This document shows, piece after piece, positions 55,586 through 64,000 of a stretch of DNA of 64,000 nucleotides. Below the pieces are notes generated by a model. The model was not told where the DNA came from, did not search any database, and worked only from the letters and a program-made list of their open reading frames with translations. Source of the DNA: a bacterium (GTDB lineage: Bacteria > Bacteroidota > Ignavibacteria > Kapaibacteriales > UBA2268); contig JANJTB010000021.1 in the NCBI GenBank assembly GCA_024711295.1, positions 62,001-126,000 of the forward strand, read 5' to 3'. Every line of letters starts with the position of its first letter. Within the stretch, counting starts at the first letter, position 1. Both the position numbers and the translations under genes were made by a program.

Positions 55586-56231
55586 AATAGCTCCCTCATT
55601 GCTTTCAGCAGACTTTTCAATACTCAAAGATCAGATTCTTGAGTGCGAAAATGCAGGTGCTGATATTATACATCTAGATATTATGGATGGCCACTTTGTT
55701 CCCAATATTACTTTTGGCGCTCCAATCATAAAAAGTATAAGATCTGTAACTCATTTACCATTTGATGTTCACTTAATGATAGAAAATCCTGATTTTTATA
55801 TTTCAGACTTTGTAAATGCAGGTGCTGATATGATTTCTGTTCATGTAGAAGCAACTAAGCACTTACATCGGTCATTATCTTTGATTAAAAGTTTTGGCAT
55901 TAAGTCAGGAATTGTTTTAAACCCTGTTACACCATTAGAGTTCGTTTATGATGCATTGGAATACTGTGATTTTGTATTATTGATGTCAGTAAATCCCGGT
56001 TTTGGTGGTCAGAGTTTTATTTCCTCATTCATAAAAAAATGCGAAAGACTTGCAAATTTCATCAATAACAACAATTTAACTAATGTTGAAATTGAAGTTG
56101 ACGGTGGAATCAAAGCTGATAATATTAAACAAGTTGTAAATGCAGGTGCTAACATCATAGTTAGTGGTTCAGGTGTTTTTGAGGGAAACGTTGCACAAAA
56201 TATATTACAGTTGAAGCAGAATTCCATTTAA
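55569..56231 (+). CDS. rpe: Ribulose-phosphate 3-epimerase
   Basis: Interconverts ribulose 5-phosphate and xylulose 5-phosphate in the pentose phosphate pathway. The 220-residue TIM barrel carries APSLLSADF at the N terminus, the metal-binding HLDIMDGHFVPNITFG, DVHLMIENP, LLMSVNPGFGGQSF and EVDGGIKADN, with the phosphate-binding VSGSGVFEG at the end. It starts inside the Lon-like gene (17-base overlap), and its stop directly abuts the convergent stop of the MsrQ-like gene. Confidence 0.97.
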   Translation: MNHKIKIAPSLLSADFSILKDQILECENAGADIIHLDIMDGHFVPNITFGAPIIKSIRSVTHLPFDVHLMIENPDFYISDFVNAGADMISVHVEATKHLHRSLSLIKSFGIKSGIVLNPVTPLEFVYDALEYCDFVLLMSVNPGFGGQSFISSFIKKCERLANFINNNNLTNVEIEVDGGIKADNIKQVVNAGANIIVSGSGVFEGNVAQNILQLKQNSI

Positions 56232-56906
56232 CTATTTTTTGGAATGATATACAACTATGAATAACCTCATAACGAGTACAAAAAGAATTATCATTGCCAT
56301 TAATAGTGTTATAGGAGGCATACCACCTTGCCAAGACTCAAAATTACCCCATTTATCAAATCCGATTAATGAAGAATGGAGCATTACCACAAAAAAACCA
56401 TAGTATCCCATTCTCTGTAGGTTGATCCATTTTTTAGCTCCTAGTTTTTTCATAATATCACCAATAGATGATACTGCTGGAAACAACATAAAAAGAAAAG
56501 CAACTATACCCAACAAAATTACTAATTGTCCCCTAACTGCAATTTCACTGTTTAAATCATAAAATTGAGGCATATAACCGGGCTTAATCAATCTTACAGC
56601 AAAAAAAACATGAAAACAAATAAAATAAAATCCTGTTAAGCCAAAATATCTTTTGAATTCAACTTTCTTTTTAAAAAATTTAAATCCTGCTTTAGAAAAA
56701 ATTGAAATCATGTATGAAGTAGAAATCGATAAAACTGAAACGATAGTAAATGCTTTATTTAATATAAAATTAGCATCAGCTAAGAAATCATACTTACCAA
56801 ATTCAATATATCTTAGATAAGAATAAGTAAAGCCAATTATGAAGTACAATAAGACAATAAAAAAAGTTGTCATTTTTTTATTTGGAATTAGATTCATTTC
56901 ATTCAC
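56232..56906 (-). CDS. Ferric-reductase-like transmembrane protein (MsrQ-like)
   Basis: A 224-residue inner-membrane protein with about six hydrophobic helices and the heme-binding layout of the ferric reductase-like domain. RYFGLTGFYFICFHVFFAVRL carries the first histidine, the loop GYMPQFYD is followed by RGQLVILLGIVAFLFMLFPAVSS, and GAKKWINLQRMGYYGFFVVMLHSSLIG carries the second histidine site. This pattern matches MsrQ, the heme subunit that passes electrons to periplasmic MsrP, but no msrP is seen in this window. An exported msrB lies 25 kb away. Call is by motif; another heme b oxidoreductase is possible. It overlaps pcrA by 4 bases. Confidence 0.75.
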   Translation of the reverse strand: MNEMNLIPNKKMTTFFIVLLYFIIGFTYSYLRYIEFGKYDFLADANFILNKAFTIVSVLSISTSYMISIFSKAGFKFFKKKVEFKRYFGLTGFYFICFHVFFAVRLIKPGYMPQFYDLNSEIAVRGQLVILLGIVAFLFMLFPAVSSIGDIMKKLGAKKWINLQRMGYYGFFVVMLHSSLIGFDKWGNFESWQGGMPPITLLMAMIILFVLVMRLFIVVYHSKK

Positions 56907-59143
56907 ATTTTGGTAAGTTTAGCAAACTGAAGCATTAAAGACTTATTTCCAATTCCGTCAAAATTGACCACGACACGTTCCTGTGCCCCAAAACCGGTTT
57001 TTTGGATAATTTTACCTCTACCAAAATTACTGTGCTTGACCCAATCTCCTACTTTAAGTTCATTCGTAGCAATTGGTGGAAGCTGTGAATAATTTTCGTC
57101 AGGCATAATTTGGCTGTATTCATCTCGGTTAATGCCCTGAGGTTTTGACTTAAAGTAAGATTCTTGTCTTTGCGGAACAAATGAACCTCCGGTTGAGAAC
57201 GCTCTATTTGTGTACTCGACTGGTATTTCAGATACAAATTTTGAAGGTCCCTGAACACTTACATCACCGAACTTTGCCCTTCTCATGCAATATGATAGAG
57301 ATAATTTACTTTTTGCTCTTGTCACACCAACATAAAAAAGCCTTCTTTCTTCCTCAAGTTCTTCCTGATCTAGTCTGGTTCTTTCCAAAGGAAATAAACC
57401 TTTCTCAACACCTGTAATTATTACGATTGGATATTCTAATCCCTTAGCAGAATGTAAAGTCATAAGAGATACATTATTTCCGGTTAAATCCTTGTCATCT
57501 ATATCGGACACGAGTGTAATTTGCTGCAAATAGTCAGACAATGATGGGTTTTCATTTGTTTCAAAATAATTTTTTATGTCAAGCAAAAACTGTTCAATAT
57601 TTGTAATCCTGTCAAGAGCATCACTACTTCCAATTTCCTTGAACATCGAAATCAGATCAGTTCCGAGAATGTAGTCAAAAATTACATCATAACTTTGTTC
57701 ATTAATCAATTGACGACTGTATTCGTTTACTTTTGATGCAAATTCGATAGCTGATTTAGAAGCTTTACCCTTTATTTCGGGAATATTATCAACCTCAAAA
57801 CAAGCTTCAATTAAATTTAAGTTATTATATTCAGCGAATAATTCCAAGTTTCTTAATGAAGTAAGTCCTATACCCCTCGGAGGTTCATTAATTACTCTTC
57901 TGAAAGCTTCGTTGTCACTTGGATTTACTAATAATGTCAGATAAGCTAATGTATCCTTTATTTCCTTTCTTTTATAAAACGATGTTCCTCCTATGATTAA
58001 ATATGGAATTTTTTTGCTTCTGAGAGAGTTTTCTAAAACAAGTGATTGAGCATTAGTTCTATAAAGAATGGCAATATCTTTAAAATTATATCCATTTTCA
58101 ATTTCGTCATTAATCAAATTAGCAACCCTAGTAGCTTCTTCCCTATCATCTGCATATTGAAAAATGTCAATTTTATCACCAACTTGATTTTCTGTCCACA
58201 GTTTTTTGGGAATCTGCCTTTGATTATTGGAAATAACGCTATGAGCTGCATTCAAGATGTTTTTAGTTGATCTGTAATTTTGCTCCAACCTTACTACCCT
58301 ACAGTACGGAAATTCCTCTTGAAAATCCAAAATATTTGATATGTCAGCACCTCTCCACCTATAGATACTTTGAGCATCATCTCCTACAACACACAAGTTA
58401 TTGTGTGATTTCGATAAAAGTTTGATAGCTAAATATTGAGCTTTATTTGTATCCTGATACTCATCAATCAAGATATATTTAAATTGCTCCTGGTATTTTG
58501 TGAGTAAGTTTTTATCACTTCTCAGCATATTGATAAAATTCAACAATATATCATCAAAATCCATTGCATTATTATTCTTTAAATTGATCTCATATTTCTT
58601 ATAAATTTCAGCAACGAATTTTTCTTCGCTAGTTTCAGCTTTGAGAGCATAATCCATTGATGAAATCATTTTATTTTTTAAAGAAGAAATTTTATTTCTT
58701 ACAGCATTAATATTCAGGCTTTTTTCAGTCAGGTTTAGCGTTTTAATTATTTGTCTGATTACAGAAGCTGAATCATCAGTATCGTAAATAGAAAAATTAC
58801 TAGAATAATTGATACTTTTTGCCTCAATTCTCAATATTCTTGCAAATATTGAATGAAAAGTACCAGCCCATATATATTTAGCTTTAGATTCACCCACCAG
58901 GTTAGAAATTCGCTCTTTGAGTTCGTTTGCAGCTTTGTTAGTAAAAGTAAGAGCTAATATGTTGGATGGTCTTGTTCCATTATCAATAATATAAGCAATT
59001 CGGTGAGTTAGAACCTTTGTTTTTCCACTTCCTGCACCGGCTATTATCAAAAGAGGACCATTTATTATTTTGACTGCTTCAGTCTGTTTGTCGTTAAGCC
59101 CTTTTAATATAATGTCATTGTTGGAATTTAAATTCGAATTCAT
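56903..59143 (-). CDS. pcrA: ATP-dependent DNA helicase PcrA/UvrD
   Basis: A superfamily 1A 3'-5' DNA helicase used in nucleotide excision repair and in clearing recombination and transcription blocks. The 746-residue protein shows Walker A AGAGSGKTKVL, TFTNKAANELKERI, TFHSIFARIL, IDEYQDTN, GDDAQSIYRWRGAD, LEQNYRST, and LMTLHSAKGLEYPIVIITG with VGVTRAKSKL. The C terminus (WVKHSNFGRGKIIQ to LQFAKLTKM) is the PcrA-type RNA polymerase-binding tail. It lies 90 bases after trkH and overlaps the MsrQ-like gene by 4 bases. Confidence 0.95.
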   Translation of the reverse strand: MNSNLNSNNDIILKGLNDKQTEAVKIINGPLLIIAGAGSGKTKVLTHRIAYIIDNGTRPSNILALTFTNKAANELKERISNLVGESKAKYIWAGTFHSIFARILRIEAKSINYSSNFSIYDTDDSASVIRQIIKTLNLTEKSLNINAVRNKISSLKNKMISSMDYALKAETSEEKFVAEIYKKYEINLKNNNAMDFDDILLNFINMLRSDKNLLTKYQEQFKYILIDEYQDTNKAQYLAIKLLSKSHNNLCVVGDDAQSIYRWRGADISNILDFQEEFPYCRVVRLEQNYRSTKNILNAAHSVISNNQRQIPKKLWTENQVGDKIDIFQYADDREEATRVANLINDEIENGYNFKDIAILYRTNAQSLVLENSLRSKKIPYLIIGGTSFYKRKEIKDTLAYLTLLVNPSDNEAFRRVINEPPRGIGLTSLRNLELFAEYNNLNLIEACFEVDNIPEIKGKASKSAIEFASKVNEYSRQLINEQSYDVIFDYILGTDLISMFKEIGSSDALDRITNIEQFLLDIKNYFETNENPSLSDYLQQITLVSDIDDKDLTGNNVSLMTLHSAKGLEYPIVIITGVEKGLFPLERTRLDQEELEEERRLFYVGVTRAKSKLSLSYCMRRAKFGDVSVQGPSKFVSEIPVEYTNRAFSTGGSFVPQRQESYFKSKPQGINRDEYSQIMPDENYSQLPPIATNELKVGDWVKHSNFGRGKIIQKTGFGAQERVVVNFDGIGNKSLMLQFAKLTKM

Positions 59144-59223
59144 ATTAAAATTATCTGTAGATTATTTGTAATATCAAAAGACTAAAATAATAATACTCAT
59201 AATAGAGCATAAAATTTTAAATG

Positions 59224-59245
59224 TGGAAAAAAACTATTTTTTCCA
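59224..59245 (-). terminator. Possible hairpin terminator at the end of trkH
   Basis: TGGAAAAAA pairs with TTTTTTCCA over 9 bases with a 4-base loop that includes the trkH stop codon. The minus strand downstream is T-rich but has no clean T-run. Weak support only. Confidence 0.33.
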
Positions 59246-60676
59246 AAATGCAGGGGTTAACAAGATAACTATTGTATAAATTTCTAATCTGCCCAGCATC
59301 ATAAGAAGGGAAAGAATCCATTTAACAATATCCGGTAAAAAAGCAAAATTTTCTGTTGGACCAACTAATCCAAAACCCGGACCAATGTTATTGATTGTGG
59401 TTGCAACAGCACCAATTGAGGTTACAATATCAAGCCCAAATAAGGATATAACTATAGTACTAGAAGCCGTTATCAGGACATAAATCATAAAAAAACTACC
59501 AATGTTAGTTAACGTTTTTTTCTCTACTGTAACACCACCTAATTTTACATGTACAATAGCTTGAGGATGCATCAATCTTACTAATTCAGTGTAAATATAT
59601 CTTATTATGATAATTAATCTGACTACTTTTAATCCACCCCCAGTCGAGCCTGACGATCCACCGATAAACATAAGCGCCAACAGTATCAACTGTGAAGCTG
59701 CCGACCATTCTTCGTAATCAGCAGTTCCAAAACCGGTAGTTGTCATCAATGAAGCAACCTGAAAAATGGAATATCTAAAACTTTCAAAGAGGTTATATTG
59801 ATTATTTGAGAACAAAATAAATCCAATAACTACAGAAGAGCCCAGAATTATTGCAACATAGAACTTGAATTCTCCATTATTGAATAAATGTTTGATTTGT
59901 CCTTTGAGCAACCAGTAAAGTAACGAGAAATTTGTACCAGCGATTATCATAAAAACTGTAATAGTATAATCAATGTAAGCACTTGAGTAAAATCCTACAC
60001 TTTTATTTTTGGGAGAGAAACCCCCTGTTGCCAAGGTAGTGAATGAGTGACACATTGAGTCAAACAAATCCATACCTCCAAACATAAGTAGTACTATTTC
60101 TAGTGCTGTAAAAACAACATAAACTGTCCAAAGAATTTTGGCCGTTTGAGCAATTCTTGGTGACAACTTATCAACTACCGGACCAGGAACTTCTGCTTTG
60201 AATAACTGTAATCCACCAACTCCTAAAAATGGCAATATCGCTATAGTTAAAACTATTATTCCCATACCACCAAACCACTGAGTCAGAGAACGCCACATTA
60301 AAATTCCTTTGGGTAAGGCTTCAATATCAACGAAAATAGTTGCCCCGGTAGTTGTAATACCTGACATAGTTTCGAAAAATGCATCTGTCATACTAGTGGT
60401 TGCACCAGAAAATAAATAAGGTAAACTTCCAAAGAATGCAAATACCAACCAACCAAATCCGACAATTGCAAAGCCTTCCTTTGACCTTATGTCTTTTTGG
60501 ACTTTAGGTAATAAAATAATACCAGAAAATCCCAGAATCCAGCATAATCCCGTACTATACAGGAATCCTAAAGGAGACTCGTTATAATAGAAGCTAAAAG
60601 GTAAGGGCAATAATATAGCTCCACCAATAAAAACAAGCAAGAAGCTAAGTACCTTCAATACCAGTGAATGTCTCAT
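59234..60676 (-). CDS. trkH: Potassium uptake protein TrkH
   Basis: The membrane-embedded translocating subunit of the Trk potassium uptake system. The 480-residue protein has eight or more hydrophobic segments with the four-fold pore pattern, seen in the selectivity-filter-like TTTGATIF (first repeat), HSFTTLATGGFSP (second), MTTTGFGTADYEEW (third) and NNIGPGFGLVGP (fourth), together with GGSSGSTGGGLKVVR. It begins 6 bases after trkA and forms a complete uptake unit with it. A weak hairpin spans the stop codon. Confidence 0.96.
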   Translation of the reverse strand: MRHSLVLKVLSFLLVFIGGAILLPLPFSFYYNESPLGFLYSTGLCWILGFSGIILLPKVQKDIRSKEGFAIVGFGWLVFAFFGSLPYLFSGATTSMTDAFFETMSGITTTGATIFVDIEALPKGILMWRSLTQWFGGMGIIVLTIAILPFLGVGGLQLFKAEVPGPVVDKLSPRIAQTAKILWTVYVVFTALEIVLLMFGGMDLFDSMCHSFTTLATGGFSPKNKSVGFYSSAYIDYTITVFMIIAGTNFSLLYWLLKGQIKHLFNNGEFKFYVAIILGSSVVIGFILFSNNQYNLFESFRYSIFQVASLMTTTGFGTADYEEWSAASQLILLALMFIGGSSGSTGGGLKVVRLIIIIRYIYTELVRLMHPQAIVHVKLGGVTVEKKTLTNIGSFFMIYVLITASSTIVISLFGLDIVTSIGAVATTINNIGPGFGLVGPTENFAFLPDIVKWILSLLMMLGRLEIYTIVILLTPAFWKK

Positions 60677-60682
60677 CTATAC

Positions 60683-62011
60683 CTAAAATAATTTTTCAAT
60701 TTCTTTAATATTGCCCGGCAAATGGAAAACAACTACTTTATCACCAGATTCAATTTGTGTACTTCCTGTTGGTATTTCAAATTTGTTATTTCTCTTAAAA
60801 ACAGCACCAAAAATCAGGTTTTCAGGTAAATGTATTTCACTTAAAGACTTCTTAGTAATTTTTGAATTTTGCTTAACTTCCAGTTCCATTAGTACAGCAT
60901 CCAGCCCATAAATAGACGCAAACGAAGCGTTCTTTTTTCTTCTGATAAATTTTAATATAGTATTTACAGTAATTAATGGCTTACATATAATTGAATCAAT
61001 TCCAACAGCACTCGACATTTTCAAGTAATCAATGTTTTTGACCATAGTTATTCTTCGTTTAATATTCATTTGACTTGCGAGCATACTGGTAATGATATTA
61101 GTTTCATCATCACCTGAGCATGCAATAAACTCGTCCATATCAGTTAAGTCTTCACTTAACAAAAGCTCTATATCTGTACCATTTCCATGAATAACAAGAC
61201 TTTTGTTTAAATTATCAGCTAACAAATTAGCCTTTCTTTCATCGGACTCAATAATTCTGACAGAAATTTTCTTTTCAAGCTCGGAAGCAACATACTGTCC
61301 TATAAGACCACCACCTAAGATCATTACTTTGTCAACTTTTGCGTTTTGTCTTCCAAAAAAATTTAAAGCGTCTTTTAAGTGATTATTACTACATATAATA
61401 TAAATTTGGTCACCGCGAATAATTTCATCATCGCCCTTAGGTATTATTGTTCTTTCGTTTCTTTTAATGGCAAGTATTCTCAATGATAAATGAGTCATCA
61501 ACCTACCAAGTTGAAAAAGACTAACATTAAAGTACTCAAACTCTTCACCAAGTCTGATACCCACAATTTTAATTTGCCCACCTTCAAGTTCATAATAATC
61601 TGTCGCACTTGATTGTCTAACTAAATGAACTATAGCATCTGCAGCTTCTTTTTCAGGATGGACAATTAAATCAACACCATAATCTGTACTCTTAATGCTT
61701 ATGTATTCCTGATTTCTGATACGCGCTATTGTTGTAGCAACGCCGTGTTTTTTTGCAATCATACAAGCAACAACATTTAACTCATCGTTTTGAGTAACTG
61801 CAACAAAAACGTCTGTTGTGTCTATACTCGCTCTTTGTAATATTTTGATACTGGTAGCACTGCCTTCTATAACATTGCAGTCTAAATGCTCTCTAGCCTT
61901 TTGAGCAATGGCAGAATTTAGTTCTATAATAGTACAATTATTATTATCCTGGATCAGTTTGCTACATAGGTGAAATCCAATATCTCCTGCACCTACAATT
62001 ATGATGTTCAT
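60683..62011 (-). CDS. trkA: Trk potassium uptake regulatory subunit TrkA
   Basis: The cytoplasmic NAD(H)/ATP-binding subunit that gates TrkH. The 442-residue protein contains two tandem RCK units. The first begins with the Rossmann motif IIVGAGDIGFHLC (about 3-15) and continues through the TrkA-C part (about 140-220, GEEFEYFNVSLFQLGRL); the second begins with MILGGGLIGQYVASELE (about 228-244) and ends with a second TrkA-C domain (about 360-442). This two-unit length is that of classical TrkA. A candidate -7 box lies at 62044-62051. Confidence 0.95.
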   Translation of the reverse strand: MNIIIVGAGDIGFHLCSKLIQDNNNCTIIELNSAIAQKAREHLDCNVIEGSATSIKILQRASIDTTDVFVAVTQNDELNVVACMIAKKHGVATTIARIRNQEYISIKSTDYGVDLIVHPEKEAADAIVHLVRQSSATDYYELEGGQIKIVGIRLGEEFEYFNVSLFQLGRLMTHLSLRILAIKRNERTIIPKGDDEIIRGDQIYIICSNNHLKDALNFFGRQNAKVDKVMILGGGLIGQYVASELEKKISVRIIESDERKANLLADNLNKSLVIHGNGTDIELLLSEDLTDMDEFIACSGDDETNIITSMLASQMNIKRRITMVKNIDYLKMSSAVGIDSIICKPLITVNTILKFIRRKKNASFASIYGLDAVLMELEVKQNSKITKKSLSEIHLPENLIFGAVFKRNNKFEIPTGSTQIESGDKVVVFHLPGNIKEIEKLF

Positions 62012-62043
62012 ATATTTTTATAAATCACTTTAAAAAATAAGTT

Positions 62044-62051
62044 CAAAAATA
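62044..62051 (-). promoter_or_regulatory. Candidate -7 promoter box for trkA-trkH
   Basis: The minus strand reads TATTTTTG, matching TAnnTTTG, 33 bases before the trkA start. No TTG is found at the -33 position. The other side of this divergent gap (62012-62150) shows no recognised signal. Confidence 0.35.
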
Positions 62052-62150
62052 CTAAAATGTAAGCATATAGCTATTTCTATTTAAATAAAATATTTATAAA
62101 TTGTTCATTAATTCGTCAATAAAGTTTTTCAAAACATATCAATTGTTATA

Positions 62151-63611
62151 ATGATTAATATTAAATACGATAGTGAAGTTATTTACCCATATACCTATGA
62201 TTCATCTAATCTAAGAGGAAGTGCAGATTTGTTATTAATACCCAAAAGTATTGATGAGCTAAGTGAATCATTGAAATATTGCTTTGATAATAATATCAAA
62301 GTGACTATATCAGGAGCAGGTACAGGGATAACAGGTGCAAGAGTACCATTTGGTGGCGCTATTATTTCTACCGAAAGATATAAACAAATTGAAATTAGTA
62401 GTGATTTAAATTTTGTAAAATGTGGATCTGCAGTAACTCTAAAAGAATTAGAAGATTACCTTGAGCAGCTTAATAGATTTTTGCCTCCTAATCCAACAGA
62501 ATACAATGCTTCAATTGGTGGCAACACCGCTACAAATGCATCTGGTGCACGAACATTTAAATACGGTGCTATAAGACAATACATTCATTCATTAACAATT
62601 GTGCTTATGAATGGAGATATATTATACCTGACAAGAGGTCAGAATTTTGTTAATGATAACAATGCAACTATCATTTCAACAAATGGAAATAACTATAATT
62701 TCAATATCCCCAATTACCAAATGCCTAACATAAAAAATGCTTCAGGATATTATGTTAGAGAAAACATGGATGTCATTGATTTATTTATAGGTTCAGAAGG
62801 TACTCTAGGTGTATTCTATGAAATTGTTTTGAAAGTATTACCTAGACCGGAATATATTTTAGGTGGCGTGATATATTTCGACGATAACAATAAGTTATTT
62901 GAATTTGTTTCAAATTTAAGGAACTTAAGCAGGGGAGATAATTCCATAATAAATTCAAGATTAATAGAGTATTTTGACAGGAAATCACTTGATTTGCTTA
63001 AGCCCAAATATAATGAAATTCCTGATCTTGCAGTTGGTGCAATTTGGTTCGAACAAGAATATTCCAATGAAAATGAAGAAATTCTTCTGGAATCCTGGTA
63101 CGAATTTATTTCAAATTTCACCACACTTATTGATAATACTTGGTTTGCTATGAATAGTAAAGAACATGAACGATTGAAAGAATTTCGACACGAATTACCA
63201 CTCCAGGTCTACGAAAACCTTACAAATAACAGTCAGAAGAAAGTTGGTCTTGACACAGCAGTCCCTGATGATAAATTCAATATTTTATTTCAACATTATT
63301 TAGACAAATGTCCTGCTCTAAGTTTAGAATACGTAGTGTTTGGTCATATTGGAAATTCTCATTTACATGCAAATATATTCTGCAAAAATGATGAAGAATA
63401 TACTAAAGCAAAAATATTTTATGATGAAACAATCGAGTTATCACTATCATTAGGTGGGACTGTATCTGCCGAGCATGGCATCGGAAAACTTAAAACGGAT
63501 TACTTAGTGAAAATGTATGGAGACAAAGCTGTAGAATCAATGAGAAATTTAAAAAGGGATTTAGACTCCAAATATCTTTTGAATGTTAATACAATGTTTC
63601 TTGAAAATTAA
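62151..63611 (+). CDS. GlcD-type FAD-linked oxidase (glycolate/lactate dehydrogenase family)
   Basis: A 486-residue FAD-dependent 2-hydroxyacid dehydrogenase. The FAD-binding PCMH-type domain (about 1-220) shows SGAGTGITGARVPFGGAIIST, NPTEYNASIGGNTATNASGARTFKYG and LFIGSEGTLGVFYEIVLK. The C-terminal cap domain (about 220-486) has VFGHIGNSHLHANIF with the metal-binding histidines and LGGTVSAEHGIGKLKTDYL. It lacks the C-terminal 4Fe-4S domain that some fused D-lactate dehydrogenases carry. The natural substrate (glycolate, D-lactate or other) cannot be decided. It is divergent from trkA, with a lipoprotein gene following. Confidence 0.92.
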   Translation: MINIKYDSEVIYPYTYDSSNLRGSADLLLIPKSIDELSESLKYCFDNNIKVTISGAGTGITGARVPFGGAIISTERYKQIEISSDLNFVKCGSAVTLKELEDYLEQLNRFLPPNPTEYNASIGGNTATNASGARTFKYGAIRQYIHSLTIVLMNGDILYLTRGQNFVNDNNATIISTNGNNYNFNIPNYQMPNIKNASGYYVRENMDVIDLFIGSEGTLGVFYEIVLKVLPRPEYILGGVIYFDDNNKLFEFVSNLRNLSRGDNSIINSRLIEYFDRKSLDLLKPKYNEIPDLAVGAIWFEQEYSNENEEILLESWYEFISNFTTLIDNTWFAMNSKEHERLKEFRHELPLQVYENLTNNSQKKVGLDTAVPDDKFNILFQHYLDKCPALSLEYVVFGHIGNSHLHANIFCKNDEEYTKAKIFYDETIELSLSLGGTVSAEHGIGKLKTDYLVKMYGDKAVESMRNLKRDLDSKYLLNVNTMFLEN

Positions 63612-63612
63612 G

Positions 63613-63651
63613 AAAAAATCAAAATAATTTATTGAAATTAGATGATTTTTT
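63613..63651 (+). terminator. Possible hairpin after the GlcD-type gene
   Basis: AAAAAATCA (63613-63621) is complementary to TGATTTTTT (63643-63651), with a 21-base spacer, starting just past the stop. The stem is AT-rich and the loop long, so chance is possible. Confidence 0.28.
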
Positions 63652-63693
63652 ATTAAATTTATATTTTATATATTAACAATATTAAGGTTTATT

Positions 63694-64000
63694 ATGAGTA
63701 AAGTATTTTTAATTTTATCGATCTTTGTGTTTGTAACAATAATCGGTTGTGGAAGTGATAGTGACAATACTACCGGTCCAACAGGTGGATATGCAATATT
63801 AATGCAGATTACCGGCGACAAAACAATGGAATTTAAAACCAACACTTTTGTTGCATTACCTCCGGGAGAAAATCCTAATTATTTAGTAACTTTCACTATG
63901 ACAGAAGAAAAAATTAATCATATATTTTCAATGACTTTTGATGCTAAGTGGTTATCAAGCAAAGATATTGACCTTAGCAGAGATGACAACAAAGGCACAC
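63694..64000 (+). CDS. Lipoprotein of unknown function, partial
   Basis: The frame starts at ATG 63694 and remains open to the right window edge (102 codons seen). The signal peptide ends in the lipobox VTIIGCGSD (Cys at about residue 19), so the mature protein is lipidated. A short Asp/Ser/Thr/Gly linker (GSDSDNTTGPTGG) is followed by YAILMQITGDKTMEFKTN, beginning a beta-rich domain. No family is recognised from the part visible. It follows the GlcD-type gene after 82 bases with its own leader. Confidence 0.75.
   Translation, partial: MSKVFLILSIFVFVTIIGCGSDSDNTTGPTGGYAILMQITGDKTMEFKTNTFVALPPGENPNYLVTFTMTEEKINHIFSMTFDAKWLSSKDIDLSRDDNKGT

Overview
This is an AT-rich window (roughly 30% G+C by eye) that is almost wholly protein-coding: 43 genes, two of them cut by the window ends, with no gap above 200 bases and no rRNA, tRNA, CRISPR array or insertion sequence that I could recognise. 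The organism looks like a member of the Bacteroidota/Chlorobiota/Ignavibacteriota/Kapabacteria (FCB) group. Supporting signs are three large exported proteins with C-terminal type IX secretion (Por) sorting domains, SBBP beta-propeller and HYDIN/ASPM-type repeat proteins, weak ribosome binding sites, and promoters of the TTTG-N19-TAnnTTTG type. I lean towards an Ignavibacteria/Kapabacteria-like lineage, but that is inference from protein style only.

Layout. 1-7.6 kb (minus strand): a polyprenyl synthetase cut by the left edge, dprA, a TrmH-type RNA methyltransferase and a 1652-residue exported multidomain WD40/HYDIN protein. 7.7-12.4 kb (plus): a receiver-histidine kinase fusion, pepT and an OPT oligopeptide transporter, closed by a strong terminator. 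12.4-17.1 kb (minus): a Cys-motif membrane protein, alaS, an AI-2E family permease and a small exported protein. 17.2-18.9 kb (plus): a DEAD-box RNA helicase. 18.9-21.5 kb (minus): an outer-membrane barrel protein and a GH106-like glycosidase. 21.6-30.0 kb (plus): two tandem seven-blade SBBP propeller proteins with different C-terminal binding modules, then an LVIVD-type propeller lipoprotein. 30.0-30.9 kb (minus): a kinase-less PASTA protein. 31.0-33.3 kb (plus): exported msrB, an unrecognised gene and trhO. 33.3-40.6 kb (minus): a methyltransferase, a YfhO-family membrane protein, carA and carB, all overlapping. 40.8-42.2 kb (plus): a polysaccharide flippase. 42.2-45.5 kb (minus): ftsY, panC, yebC and ruvC. 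45.7-52.9 kb (minus): an unknown exported protein, a DAACS symporter, an M1 peptidase, a cupin and paaZ. 53.1-56.2 kb (plus): a Lon-like protease and rpe. 56.2-62.0 kb (minus): trkA, trkH, a PcrA/UvrD helicase and an MsrQ-like membrane protein. 62.2-64 kb (plus): a GlcD-type flavoprotein and a lipoprotein cut by the right edge.

How the genes fit together. Two clusters point to life on peptides: pepT next to an OPT transporter, and a DAACS symporter overlapping an M1 aminopeptidase. The rest is mostly housekeeping (pyrimidine/arginine precursor, pantothenate, protein targeting, recombination, potassium uptake) interleaved with surface proteins. The most distinctive region is 21.5-30 kb: two propeller proteins with identical repeat register (seven units at 64,64,64,64,64,72 residues), one continuing into four Cys-punctuated ~131-residue modules and the other into an L-type lectin domain. 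A 19-bp palindrome carrying back-to-back -7 promoter boxes lies in front of them. Gene packing is extreme: four convergent pairs have directly abutting stop codons and a fifth is 3 nt apart.
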